This document shows, piece by piece, positions 51,638 to 62,073 of a stretch of DNA of 64,000 nucleotides. The DNA comes from Myxococcales bacterium 68-20 (lineage in GTDB: Bacteria > Myxococcota_A > Polyangia > Polyangiales > Polyangiaceae): the NCBI GenBank assembly GCA_001899635.1, contig MKVQ01000012.1, positions 1-64,000 of the forward strand, in the 5' to 3' direction. Position numbers and translations under genes: made by a program. The stretch's first letter is position 1, and each line of letters starts with the position of its first letter. Below the pieces are notes generated by a model. It worked only from the letters and a program-made list of their open reading frames with translations. It was not told the DNA's origin and searched no databases.

Positions 51638-52654
51638 ATGGTCACCAAGCTCACACTCCGATGCTGCTCCGGCTGCGTGATCGCAGTGGCTTCGATGGTG
51701 ACGCCTGCGCAGGCGGAAGACGCCGACGTGACCACGGCGGAGGCGCGCCGCGCCTTCGTGGAAGGTGCCAGGCACGTGGAGGAAGCGCGCTGGGCCGAAG
51801 CGCTCGACCGCTTCGAAGAGTCGGCGCGGCTCCGGCCACACGCCGTCACGTCCTACAACGTCGCGGCGTGCCATCGCGCGCTCGGGGCCTACACGCAGGC
51901 GCGTCGTCGCTACGCCGAGGCGCTTCGTCTGAGCGACGCGGAGCCTGCCGGCGCTCCGCTCCCCGCGCCGGTCCGGTCGGAGATCGAAGGGCTCCTCGGC
52001 CAGCTCGACGGCGTCGTGGCGCACGTCGATGTCACCCTGACGCCGGCGCACGCGCTCCTCAGCGTCGACGGTCGCCCGCTCCTGTTCGAGAGCGAGCACT
52101 CGGCCGTCGCGGGGCTCCGCAACCCCGGTGGTGCGGAGCCCGTCGCGGTCGAGCACTTCTCCGTCGAGCTCGATCCGGGAGTGCACACCTTCACCGTACG
52201 TCGCGAAGGCTATGCGGACGTGGTGTCGACGATCTCACCGGGCCCCGGCTCTCGTTCGAAGCTCGCGCTGCACCTCGACCGGCTGCCCTCGACCCTGCAC
52301 ATCGCGTCGCTGCCGACGGAGAGCGTGGTGCGTGTCGACGGCCTCGACGTGGGGACCTCGCCGATCACGGTTACCCGTCCCGCGGGGACGCATCGCGTGG
52401 CCATCCTGCGCCCGGGCTTCACGCCTTACGACGTGCAGGTATCGACGCACCCCGGCGAGGCGTTGCGGATCACGGGGAAGCTCTCCCCCGAGGTGATCCC
52501 GCTCACGAAACGATGGTGGTTCTGGGCCGGCTTGAGCGCAGCGGTGATCGGTGCGGGGTTCGTCACCTACGCGGTCGTGCGAAGCACGGAGACGCCGGCG
52601 CAGGCCCCGTTCGACGGAGGCACGCTCGGCTGGACCGTCCCCGCGGGGCGCTGA
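51638..52654 (+). CDS. PEGA-domain TPR protein
   Basis: This 338-residue protein has a signal peptide ending near TPAQAED. A TPR-like pair follows (ARHVEEARWAEALDRFEESA, TSYNVAACHRALGAYTQARR). Two PEGA-type segments then appear (ELDPGVHTFTVRREGYADVV, and LHIASLPTESVVRVDGLDVG with SPITVTRPAGTHRVAI). A helix near the C-terminus (WWFWAGLSAAVIGAGFVTYA) anchors it, leaving a short tail. PEGA domains bind glycans or envelope partners. It is the third gene of the sigma-kinase operon and could be the envelope sensor or target of that pair. Confidence 0.82.
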   Translation: MVTKLTLRCCSGCVIAVASMVTPAQAEDADVTTAEARRAFVEGARHVEEARWAEALDRFEESARLRPHAVTSYNVAACHRALGAYTQARRRYAEALRLSDAEPAGAPLPAPVRSEIEGLLGQLDGVVAHVDVTLTPAHALLSVDGRPLLFESEHSAVAGLRNPGGAEPVAVEHFSVELDPGVHTFTVRREGYADVVSTISPGPGSRSKLALHLDRLPSTLHIASLPTESVVRVDGLDVGTSPITVTRPAGTHRVAILRPGFTPYDVQVSTHPGEALRITGKLSPEVIPLTKRWWFWAGLSAAVIGAGFVTYAVVRSTETPAQAPFDGGTLGWTVPAGR

Positions 52655-52660
52655 GCGCTC

Positions 52661-53986
52661 TCACGGGAGGCGGCGCACGCAACGGAAGCCCACGCGATCG
52701 TCGATGGGCACGCTCGCGGGATAGCGAATCTCGGAGCGCAAGCCGAGCGGGACTTCTTCGAAGCTCCCGCCACGCGTCTGGGCGATTCCAGAGATGCCCG
52801 AGCAGATCGGGTCGACGTGGTAGCCTGGACGATTGCACTCTGCATCTTCCGAAAGGATGTCCTCGCGGACCCACTCGGACACGTTCCCCGCGAGGTCGAC
52901 GACGGTCACACCGCCGATCTCGACCGCATCACGCGCTGCGTACCCGCCCACGCGTGGCCCGACCCCGGATTCGTTGCAGTCCAGCTGCCGCGCCCGATCC
53001 CGACCGAAGACGGCATCCGCACACGACGGGTCGTCGTCGCCCCAGGGATAGAGTGAGCCTCGCATCCCTCCGTGGACGTACTCGTGCTGCGCCTCCGTCG
53101 GGAGATCCTTGCCGCGAGCCGCGCAATAGTCAGCAGTTACATCACGTGGGACGCAGGTGACCGGGAGGTCGTCTGCGGCGCTCGGCGATGGAGAATAGGT
53201 GCAGAGCTGTCGTTCTTCGCGATCCGGTCGGGCGAGCATCTCGGCGGTCGCGAGCCCGCTCTCGCGGAGCTCACGCACCGTCACCTCGCGCGCATCCAGG
53301 AAGAAGGGGCTCATCTTGACGAGCCTCGGACGAAGACCACCTGCCGGCCCCGGTCTACGAACTGCATCGCCCATCCACACCACGCCACCAGGCACGCACG
53401 CCTCGCCTTGCGGCGGGGTCGCGGTGCAGGGCGTCCTCTTCGCCTCGGGCCAGCGAACGAGCGCTGGAGAAGGTGCTGCTGGAGAACCTTCGATCGGGCT
53501 CTCGAGCGCCCCTCGAGGAAGTCCGAGCGCGGCCATCGTCAGCGTGACGTGGAGCGGACGCACTTCGTCATCGGGCTTCGGCAAACGCACCCACGCGGCG
53601 AGCGAGCTGCCGACGTCGGGATTGCCGTGGCGATCGAGGTTCCGCGCCGCATAGAGCTCGACGTGCGCGACGTCGTTCTCGGAGGCGACGGCGACGCCGA
53701 TCGACAGGGCTCCGCGCTCCGTGTCCGCGTCGAGCACGAAGTCCCGCGTGCAGCCCGCACAAGGAAGCACCTCGCGACCTCGATGGACCGAGACACGCAG
53801 CCGGTCGAAGAGCGTGAGGTCCTCCGGAGCGAGGCCTCGTTCGGGGATCGGCGCGTCGGTCTCGACGTGGAGGAGCAACTGCGCGCGCAGTACCGGCTCG
53901 GGCTCGCATCCCAGGGTGAGCAGCACGGTGCAGGAGATGCCAATCCCTCGCGACAGCCAGTCCGAAGATCTCGAACCAGGCATCAT
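52661..53986 (-). CDS. FGE-sulfatase-fold lipoprotein, downstream copy
   Basis: This protein of about 441 residues starts with a lipoprotein signal (GISCTVLLTLGCEPEP). A beta-rich N-terminal domain (LLLHVETDAPIPERGLAPED) leads to an FGE-sulfatase domain: GGVVWMGDAVRRPGP, SPFFLDAREVTVRE, LPTEAQHEYVHGGMRGSLYP and VVDLAGNVSEWVRE. The end (GGSFEEVPLGLRSEI to VGFRCVRRLP) lacks the active Cys pair of true formylglycine-generating enzymes. It is probably a carbohydrate-binding or structural member. The ATG overlaps the stop of the upstream paralogue (ATGA). It converges on the PEGA gene with a 6-bp gap. Confidence 0.85.
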   Translation of the reverse strand: MMPGSRSSDWLSRGIGISCTVLLTLGCEPEPVLRAQLLLHVETDAPIPERGLAPEDLTLFDRLRVSVHRGREVLPCAGCTRDFVLDADTERGALSIGVAVASENDVAHVELYAARNLDRHGNPDVGSSLAAWVRLPKPDDEVRPLHVTLTMAALGLPRGALESPIEGSPAAPSPALVRWPEAKRTPCTATPPQGEACVPGGVVWMGDAVRRPGPAGGLRPRLVKMSPFFLDAREVTVRELRESGLATAEMLARPDREERQLCTYSPSPSAADDLPVTCVPRDVTADYCAARGKDLPTEAQHEYVHGGMRGSLYPWGDDDPSCADAVFGRDRARQLDCNESGVGPRVGGYAARDAVEIGGVTVVDLAGNVSEWVREDILSEDAECNRPGYHVDPICSGISGIAQTRGGSFEEVPLGLRSEIRYPASVPIDDRVGFRCVRRLP

Positions 53987-55911
53987 GGGCCCGGGTAGAC
54001 GCAACGGAAGCCCACCGTCGGCGCGCGAAGCACGGGCGGAACCGCGTCACGCAACGCAGACGCGAGGAGATAGTAGCTGCTCACCCAGTCGCCTCCGCGG
54101 ACCGAGCGCAGCGGTGAAAATGCGCGGTCGCACACGGGCTCGTCGAGCGGAGCAGTACGCCAGCACGCAGCGTCGTACGAGGCGAAGGTATCGCGGCACC
54201 ACTCGCCGAGACTTCCGCCGAGACCGCGAATGCCGAGCGGCGTCACGTCTTGCTCGCTCGCGCTCCGCGGCACGGGGGCGTCGCTGCCTGGCGCGCCGCA
54301 CGAGCCACTCGACAGCTGACTGACGGCCCGGTCGTGAACCGCACGTGCGCACGTCGGGTCGTCGTCCCCCCACGGATAGAGCGTGGCGCGGGATCGGCCT
54401 GCCTTCTTCGCCATGTACTCCCACATCGCTTCGGTCGGGAGATCGCCTCCGCGGAACTGGCAGTAGTCGCGTGCCAGCTCCCAGCTCGCGCAGTTCAGGG
54501 GGTAGTCCTCGCGTCCCATGGGAAGCTTCGAGATCGTGCAATAGGTCGATGGCGCCGCCGGGTCCTCACCGAGCGCGCCGTCGTGGACGCCCAGGTACCC
54601 CTTCGGGGTCCACCCGGCTGCACGCTGCGCGCGGTACTCGGCCACCGAGACCTCGTCGCGATCGACGTAGAACGTCTCGATCCGGACGATGCGCTCGGGC
54701 GCAGAAGATGCGAATCCGGTGCCGCGAAAGAGATCGCTGCCCATCACGAACATGCCGCCGCCGACGCAGACGCGATCGGGCCGCGTCGGTGCGCACGGGC
54801 TCGGCGTCGAGAACCTGCCGGCGAGAGATGGCGCTCCTCCTGGTCGCGAATCGAGGACAGGCGGCGGTGCGATGTTCCCTCCGTTGCATGCGAGAGCGGT
54901 CTCGAGATCGAGCCGGCGCTCGTCCTTCGCGCGGAGAGCCGCCGGCTTTTCGATGCACGCTCCACCCGCGACGACGAGAGCGTTCTGCACGCGACCGGGG
55001 ACGACGTCGACCCATCCGAGCACTTCAGCGGTGAGCTCCTCCCGCGGCTCGGACGACGGCGTCTCGTCGCGCGTGCTCGACACGAGCCGCGGCCAGGGAA
55101 GCGTCGGTTCCCTGGCTGGAACCGGCTCACTCGGCTCTCCGACCTGGCTCGATTTGCCGCCCCGCGTGCCGAGGACGCGGACCTCGGCCTCCTGCGGAAT
55201 GTTGCTCGTCGCGATGAGCGTGTACGTACCCGGCTCGAGCTGGACGGCGTCGAGCGTCGCGCCGGTATCGACCGCGCACGCAAGCTCGCTTTCAGGATCC
55301 GCGCAGTCGCGGCGGAGGAGGAGCGCGACAGGATGGCGGTCGGGGACCGTTCTCGTCACTTCGAAGCGGTAGCTGCCGCTCTCGACGATCGTGACGCGCA
55401 AGCCGCCGGCTCCGGACAGCGCGGCCAACGTCGTCCCCTTCGCCTGACACGTGCTGCCGTCTCGCGGTGAGGTGAAGACGGTTCGGCCGTAGCGGAGCGT
55501 CGCTTCGCGGCCCAGAACGAGCTCCTGCAGATCGCCGCACATGGCATCGAGATTGCTCGGCGGCTCGCGGGGATCGGGCGCAACCACCGCCGGGATCCTG
55601 GCAGCGCCCGTGTAGTCGCGCATCCGGTGCCACGGAAAGACGCGCACGCGCACGAGTCTCCGCACCGGGCGCTCCCCTGCAGCGATCCCGAAGCTGATCG
55701 GCCAGTTCGACGGGTCGCCGGCGACGACGTCGCGCGTCGCGAGCCAGGTCCCGTCCTCGGCGTAGACGTCGACGCGGGCCCCCGTCACGACGTCGGGAAC
55801 CGGTAGGTCCGTATCGATGACCACGATCGTCTCGCCCCGCACGAGGGGCTCGTTGCCATCGCAGCCCATTGCCCCCGCCAGAGCGGCGGCCAATGCCAGC
55901 GCTCTCCTCAT
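53983..55911 (-). CDS. FGE-sulfatase-fold lipoprotein, upstream copy
   Basis: This 642-residue protein has a signal LALAAALAGAMGCDG. It carries two regions: an N-terminal beta-sandwich array (ETIVVIDTDLPVPDVVTGAR, RLVRVRVFPWHRMRDYTG, LEPGTYTLIATSNIPQEAEV), then an FGE-sulfatase domain (FVMGSDLFRGTGFASSAPER, FYVDRDEVSVAEYRAQRAAG, LPTEAMWEYMAKKAG, LGGSLGEWCRDTFAS). The C-terminal VRGGDWVSSYYLLASALRDA lacks the active cysteines. It heads a two-gene operon with the shorter paralogue, which it overlaps by 4 bp. A surface role is inferred. The N-terminal sandwich of both copies is similar, so they arose by tandem duplication. Confidence 0.85.
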   Translation of the reverse strand: MRRALALAAALAGAMGCDGNEPLVRGETIVVIDTDLPVPDVVTGARVDVYAEDGTWLATRDVVAGDPSNWPISFGIAAGERPVRRLVRVRVFPWHRMRDYTGAARIPAVVAPDPREPPSNLDAMCGDLQELVLGREATLRYGRTVFTSPRDGSTCQAKGTTLAALSGAGGLRVTIVESGSYRFEVTRTVPDRHPVALLLRRDCADPESELACAVDTGATLDAVQLEPGTYTLIATSNIPQEAEVRVLGTRGGKSSQVGEPSEPVPAREPTLPWPRLVSSTRDETPSSEPREELTAEVLGWVDVVPGRVQNALVVAGGACIEKPAALRAKDERRLDLETALACNGGNIAPPPVLDSRPGGAPSLAGRFSTPSPCAPTRPDRVCVGGGMFVMGSDLFRGTGFASSAPERIVRIETFYVDRDEVSVAEYRAQRAAGWTPKGYLGVHDGALGEDPAAPSTYCTISKLPMGREDYPLNCASWELARDYCQFRGGDLPTEAMWEYMAKKAGRSRATLYPWGDDDPTCARAVHDRAVSQLSSGSCGAPGSDAPVPRSASEQDVTPLGIRGLGGSLGEWCRDTFASYDAACWRTAPLDEPVCDRAFSPLRSVRGGDWVSSYYLLASALRDAVPPVLRAPTVGFRCVYPGP

Positions 55912-56164
55912 TCGAATGCTGCACGGTAGTTCATCAGCCTACCGCGCGGCAGGAAAACGAGCTCGGCCCCCCATCGAACGCGTACGGCGACTTTCGGTGC
56001 ATCACTCGCCAGCATCGCGTGTCATCAAGCGAGCTCGACACTCCGGCGGGCACGGACGCGGGTTCCGCGGAACGTTGCTCATCGTCTCGACGACGCGGCC
56101 CTCCACGCACGGAGGGACCGTGATCGTCGCTGCCATGCCCGCGCGGGTCGAAAGGAACGACAGC

Positions 56165-57037
56165 ATGACTCATGAGATCACTCGCGCGCTCCGCCGGAGC
56201 TGCATCGCGCTTCTTTCCGTCGGAGCCCTCACCGCGACCGGGTGCGCGGCCAACACGGAGGATCCGCAAGCCGAGGTCTCCGACGACGAGAACATCGAGA
56301 CCACGCAGCAGGCCTTCAGCTGGGGTTCGCTGACGTACTTCCAGCGCTCGACCAACCTCCCGACGTCCGACAACGTCAAAGACCTCGGCCCCGACACCGG
56401 CGTCACCTGCTTTCTCGCCGGTGTCGGCGGGAACCTGAGCTCCAGGTACGGCGCACAGCAGGGAAGCGGCCAGCTCCTCACGACATCGAACGTCGACGTC
56501 TACCGCGCGAGCGGCCACTGGTGGCTGCGCGTCGTCCCGGGAATGAGCGGCGGTTACCAGAAGCTCCACGGAAGAGCGATGTGCGTGAACTCCGTCGCGG
56601 GCCGGCTCGCCGAGGTCGGCTGGGGAGGCGGAGATCGGAAGCCCATCGCGCCCGTCACCGACAAACGCCGCTGCTTCCTCACGGGCGTGGGAAACAGCGA
56701 TTGGCATTACGACAACAACGACTTCGACTCGAGCGACGACCAGGTAAGCGTCTACCCGCAAGGGGGGACCTGGTGGATCGGAGGAAGCGGGAATGCGCAA
56801 GGCACTGCGGTGTGCATCGACGTCAACGGCTCGTACAACGAGGGCACCATCAACGGCAGCCAGATGTTGATCGGATACAACCCCAACGGCGTCCAGTGCG
56901 CGCTCACCGGCGTCCGCGGGCGCTTCCGGACCAACGACTACGGGAGCGGCGCCTTCATTCGATACGAGGCGGGGCTCGGCGAGTGGTGGATGAACAGCAC
57001 ATCCGGCAAGGGCGCCAGCGGGCAGTGCTTCTGGTGA
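56165..57037 (+). CDS. Lipoprotein with three Cys-Trp-Trp repeats
   Basis: This protein of about 290 residues has a signal ending in TATGCAAN. The mature part has three repeats of about 75 residues, each beginning with a Cys, a Leu and a Gly-Val and holding a WW: CFLAGVGGNLSSRYG with GHWWLRVV, CFLTGVGNSDWHYDNND with TWWIGGSG, and CALTGVRGRFRTNDYGSG with EWWMNSTSG. Each repeat ends in a second cysteine (AMCVN, AVCIDV, GQCFW). I do not know a named family. It is probably surface-exposed and could bind sugars. It is flanked by the FGE pair and a FAD oxidase. Confidence 0.78.
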   Translation: MTHEITRALRRSCIALLSVGALTATGCAANTEDPQAEVSDDENIETTQQAFSWGSLTYFQRSTNLPTSDNVKDLGPDTGVTCFLAGVGGNLSSRYGAQQGSGQLLTTSNVDVYRASGHWWLRVVPGMSGGYQKLHGRAMCVNSVAGRLAEVGWGGGDRKPIAPVTDKRRCFLTGVGNSDWHYDNNDFDSSDDQVSVYPQGGTWWIGGSGNAQGTAVCIDVNGSYNEGTINGSQMLIGYNPNGVQCALTGVRGRFRTNDYGSGAFIRYEAGLGEWWMNSTSGKGASGQCFW

Positions 57038-57105
57038 GGGCGTAAGAACGAGCCTTGGCGCGCGAGCACCGTCAACCGCACGGAGCTCGCGCGCCTCGCG
57101 CCCGA

Positions 57106-58416
<1,311 letters not shown>

Positions 58417-58704
58417 CGCGCGACACCCTAGCAGATGTTGGTTTCTGCCCGGCCGGATGACGCCCGCGGTCGTCCTTCCGGGTGGCCGCTCACGCGCGCA
58501 CGCCGCGAGCTTCCAGCTCGACGGCTCGCCGCGCGGCACGTCGTATGCGTGGAAGCTCGCTCGCATGCCCCGAGCGAAGCCGAACGGAGAGACGACGGAA
58601 CCATGCGAGCGCGCCGGCAGAGGCGCACGAGCTCCGATGGTGGAGCACGCCGGAGCTCAACCTTCGAGGCGCCGCGGAGATTCCCCTGACGAGGCGCGAC
58701 GTCG

Positions 58705-59970
58705 ATGACGACGACCGCACTCCGTCCAGAGCGCTTCCGCGACCGCGTGCGCGACGTCGTCGTGATCGCGTCGTCATCCCGGAGCGGCTCGAGCCTCTTC
58801 GCCGAGTGGCTGCGCCAATCCAGCGACCTTCTCCACCTCCGCGGCGAGCCGAACCCGCTGCTCCGATCGGTCGGGCTGATGACGGGGGCGTCGGGACGTG
58901 ACGGTCCTTCCGACGTGCTCTCCCCCGACGACGTTCCGCCCGATTGCCGTCTCGACGACTTGTTCGCACGCGATGCGGGACATCCGGCGCCGAAGTCCGC
59001 CGCCGTCGACGTGGCCCAGCTCGCCTCGGATTGGCACTGGCGGCTCGGCATGGAGTGGCCCGGCGCACGCTTCCATCCGGAGGACGTCTTCGGCTGGACG
59101 GCCGCGGCGCTCCGGGACATCGGGTATCGTCCAGGCCAGGCGCTCGACGTAAATGCGTTCGCGCTGCGGTTCTTGGACCGCGTCGCCGAGGTCCACTCTC
59201 GGGTATCGCCCTACCGCTACGATCTCCCGGCTTCACTCGTTCGAGAGCACCATCCCGGAATGCTCGTCCCCGACGGCCCGCCGGGCGAAGGCCTGATCGA
59301 GGAACCTCCGTTCATCCTCGTCGTGCCTTGGTCGCGGGTCCGGCCGGAGGAAGTCGGCCGGCATCCGCTCGTCTTGAAGACGCCGAGCGCCGGCTACCAG
59401 CTCGGCTTCTATTGCGCGCTCTTTGCGTCGGCGCGCGTGCGCGTCATCCACCTCGTGCGCAATCCGGCTGCCTGCATCAACGGGCTGCTCGACGGGTGGA
59501 TGCACCATGGGTTCTTCTCCCGCCAGCTCCCCGATCGGCTGCGGATCCGCGGCTACAGCGACGTGTTCCCTGCGTGGGGTCGCTCCTGGTGGAAGTTCGA
59601 CCTTCCACCGGGCTGGGAAGCGTACGCGGGGGCGAGCCTCGGCGAGGTCTGCGCGTTCCAGTGGGCCTCGGCCCATCGGGCGATCTTGAACGCCATCGAC
59701 GTGCTCCGCCTCGAGTCGCTCCGGATTCGCTTCGAGGACTTCATCGCGCCCGACGACCGTGCACGCCAAACGCGGAAGCAGGTCTGCGATTGGCTGGGGA
59801 CCGCCGAGCACGTCGATGGTGAGCTCCCTCGTGTCATGTCGACGCGCCCTCCGCGACCGTTTCGCTGGCACGCACGCGCGGACGAGCTGACACCGCTCTT
59901 CGAGACGGAGCGCGTGCGTTCGATCGCGCGCGAGCTCGGATACGGAGCCGACCATGCCGACTGGAGCTGA
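58705..59970 (+). CDS. PAPS-dependent sulfotransferase
   Basis: This 421-residue enzyme has the 5-prime-phosphosulfate loop ASSSRSGSSLFAEWLRQ and the 3-prime-phosphate region RVIHLVRNPAACINGLLDG with GRSWWKFDLPPGW following. These are the two PAPS-binding elements of the sulfotransferase family, which moves sulfate from PAPS to a hydroxyl or amine. It has no membrane helix. The start is an ATG. Its stop lies 17 bp inside the amidinotransferase-like gene, so the two are translated together, which suggests action on the same small molecule. Confidence 0.88.
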   Translation: MTTTALRPERFRDRVRDVVVIASSSRSGSSLFAEWLRQSSDLLHLRGEPNPLLRSVGLMTGASGRDGPSDVLSPDDVPPDCRLDDLFARDAGHPAPKSAAVDVAQLASDWHWRLGMEWPGARFHPEDVFGWTAAALRDIGYRPGQALDVNAFALRFLDRVAEVHSRVSPYRYDLPASLVREHHPGMLVPDGPPGEGLIEEPPFILVVPWSRVRPEEVGRHPLVLKTPSAGYQLGFYCALFASARVRVIHLVRNPAACINGLLDGWMHHGFFSRQLPDRLRIRGYSDVFPAWGRSWWKFDLPPGWEAYAGASLGEVCAFQWASAHRAILNAIDVLRLESLRIRFEDFIAPDDRARQTRKQVCDWLGTAEHVDGELPRVMSTRPPRPFRWHARADELTPLFETERVRSIARELGYGADHADWS

Positions 59971-60919
59971 GCCTCGTGTGGAGCACCTGCCGGCGACGCT
60001 GGGCGGTCCTGGATTTCGCGTCCGCGCGCAGTCGCACCGGGAGGACGTCGAAGAGGGCCGCGTCTGGCACACCTGCGGCTCGTCCTCGGAGACAGCACCG
60101 CTGCTCGAGGTCGTGCTCGGCTGGCCACCGGACACGCTCGCATCCTCCCGTCCGGCGGATGACGACCTGCTCCTCGAGCGCCCCGATCTCGCGCGCATGC
60201 GGGAGGAGGCCGTCGCGCTCGCAGAGCACCTCCGGTCGAGCGGCGTCGGTGTGCACTGGGTCCGCGACGTCGACGCGCCGCCGAACGTCGTCTTCATGCG
60301 GGACCTGTTCTTCATGACCCCGGAGGGTGCGATCATCGCTCGCCCCGCCGCCGAGCAGCGCGCGCTCGAGCCCAGGCTCGTCGCCGCGCGGCTCGCAGCC
60401 CTCGGTGCGCCGATCCTCGCGACCGTGCACGGCCGCGGCTGCTTCGAGGGGGCCGACGCCCTATGGCTCGATCCGGAGACGGTCCTCATCGGCATCCGCC
60501 GCACGAACGTGGAGGGTGCAGAGCAGGTCTCGCGCGTCCTCGCTCCGATGGGAATACGCACGATCCGTCTGCCGGTGCCGCCTCGAATCCAACACCTGCT
60601 CGGCGCGATGATCTTCGTCGAGCCTGGTCGCGCAGTCCTTCATCCGCGCGCCGTGAAGACGGAGATCGAGGCAGTCCTGCGTGCGCATGGCGTCGCTCTC
60701 GTCGTCCTCCCCGACGACGACGAGGTCACGCTCATCCGCGCCATGAACTTCGTCGTCCTCGGGGACGGCCGCCTTCTGATGCCCGAAGGCTCACCCCGCG
60801 CCGAGGCGCTCTACCGCCACACGGGATGGGCACCCGAGACCGTCCGGATCGGCGAGTACCTGAGCTGCGCCGGCGGGCTCGGATGCATCGTCGGCATTCT
60901 CCGACGCTCGTCTGGCTAG
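59954..60919 (+). CDS. Amidinotransferase/arginine-deiminase-superfamily enzyme
   Basis: This 321-residue protein has the guanidino-group-modifying enzyme layout: FMRDLFFMTPEGAII, FEGADALWLDPETVLIGIR with the Glu and Asp, a His in IQHLLGAMIFVEPGRAVLH, NFVVLGDGRLLMPEG, and a C-terminal Cys in LSCAGGLGCIVGILRR. The family includes amidinotransferases, arginine deiminase and dimethylarginine hydrolase. The motif spacing fits the amidinotransferase branch best. The ATG overlaps the sulfotransferase stop by 17 bp. With that gene and the divergent flavoenzyme it suggests modification of an arginine- or amine-containing compound. Confidence 0.85.
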   Translation: MPTGAEPRVEHLPATLGGPGFRVRAQSHREDVEEGRVWHTCGSSSETAPLLEVVLGWPPDTLASSRPADDDLLLERPDLARMREEAVALAEHLRSSGVGVHWVRDVDAPPNVVFMRDLFFMTPEGAIIARPAAEQRALEPRLVAARLAALGAPILATVHGRGCFEGADALWLDPETVLIGIRRTNVEGAEQVSRVLAPMGIRTIRLPVPPRIQHLLGAMIFVEPGRAVLHPRAVKTEIEAVLRAHGVALVVLPDDDEVTLIRAMNFVVLGDGRLLMPEGSPRAEALYRHTGWAPETVRIGEYLSCAGGLGCIVGILRRSSG

Positions 60920-60998
60920 CGATCGCGCCGGTGACGCGCTCGACGCGCGCACGAAGACGAGCTCGACGCCCCGCCCCGGTCTCCCTGCGCGGCCTCGG

Positions 60999-61085
60999 CT
61001 ACTTCTCGACGTAGCCCTTCTTCGTCTTCTCGGCCACGAGCTTGTCGTATTCCTTTTGCGCGACCGCAGCCAAGGGCCAGTTCTC
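60999..61085 (-). pseudogene. C-terminal remnant of a WGR-domain gene
   Basis: The minus strand encodes PLAAVAQKEYDKLVAEKTKK followed by GYVEK and a stop. This is the usual end of a WGR domain (a DNA-break-associated fold often found alone in myxobacteria). The first 50 or so residues of the domain, with the WGR triplet, are missing. Upstream sequence reads as Arg-rich out-of-family peptide. It is probably a decayed fragment. Confidence 0.5.
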
Positions 61086-61207
61086 AGGCCTCTGCGCCGC
61101 GCGTGATGCGGCCTTCATCGGCGCGCCGGCGAGCCCCAACGCCGTCGAGCGGCGTGGCCGAGAGCGGCGACATTGCGCTCGCCGCCACATCCGACCAAAC
61201 TTCGGGC

Positions 61208-62032
61208 GTGCGCCCTCGCTTGCGTGTTCTCCTCGCGTCTTCCTTCCTCGGAGCCAGCGTCGCCGGCATCAGCGCCGAGGCGCGCGCAGACGAGGAGCTC
61301 GCCGTGAACGCGGAGCCGTCCGCCCCCCCGACGTCTGCGCCCCGCGCCGCGCCTCCGGCATACGGCTCGGAGCCCGAGGGCCCGAAGGGAGCGCCGCCGC
61401 CATACGTCTACGAGCCGCTCCCCAAGCCGCCCCCCTTCGGCCGGCGCGGGTTCCAGATGGCGATCCGGAGCGGCCTCTCGTTCCCGTTCGGCTCGTTCCG
61501 GGATCGGGGCGATCCCGGCGCCGGCGGTGCCCCGAAGCCGGGGGACCTCGTGGGGCCGCAGATCCCGCTCACACTCGATCTCGGTGTGAAGCCGTCGAAG
61601 TGGTTCTTCGTCGGCGGGTACGTGTCGTTCGCGGCTGGCCTTGCCGCCGGAGAGCTCTCACGCTCGTGCGACACGCTACGGCTCGACTGCCGCTCGCTGA
61701 GCTTCCGCGTCGGGGCGCAGATTCACTATGCGATCGCGCCCGACGACCTCGTGAACCCGTGGCTCGGCTACGGCCTCGGGTACTCGTCGGTCACCGTCGG
61801 CGACGACGGCGCCGACGTCACCTATCGCGGCTTCGACTTCGGGCACTTCATGGCCGGAATCGATCTTCGCCTGTCGAAGACGCTCGGCCTCGGTCCGTTC
61901 GTCGACTTCACCGTTGGCAAGTACGCCTCGCGCAAGATCGAGACTGCCGGCGGCCGGATCGACGCCGACATCTCCGGCCGGTCGTTCCACTACTGGCTCA
62001 CCGTCGGTCCGCGACTCACCGTCTTCCCCTGA
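61208..62032 (+). CDS. Outer-membrane beta-barrel protein
   Basis: This protein of about 274 residues starts at a GTG followed by a Sec signal (LRVLLASSFLGASVAGISAE, cleavage near ARADE). A Pro/Ala-rich spacer (PSAPPTSAPRAAPPAYGSEP) leads to a barrel-like part: FQMAIRSGLSFPFGSFRDRG, WFFVGGYVSFAAGLAAGEL, VRVGAQIHYAIAP-like strands, ending RSFHYWLTVGPRLTVFP. The pattern fits outer-membrane proteins with beta-barrel domain. The frame upstream to 61103 is not signal-like. Its function is unknown. It sits 42 bp before a lipoprotein gene on the same strand. Confidence 0.75.
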   Translation: MRPRLRVLLASSFLGASVAGISAEARADEELAVNAEPSAPPTSAPRAAPPAYGSEPEGPKGAPPPYVYEPLPKPPPFGRRGFQMAIRSGLSFPFGSFRDRGDPGAGGAPKPGDLVGPQIPLTLDLGVKPSKWFFVGGYVSFAAGLAAGELSRSCDTLRLDCRSLSFRVGAQIHYAIAPDDLVNPWLGYGLGYSSVTVGDDGADVTYRGFDFGHFMAGIDLRLSKTLGLGPFVDFTVGKYASRKIETAGGRIDADISGRSFHYWLTVGPRLTVFP

Positions 62033-62073
62033 GAAGCGCTCCGGAGGCACGGGGATTGCTCGCGACGCGGTCC

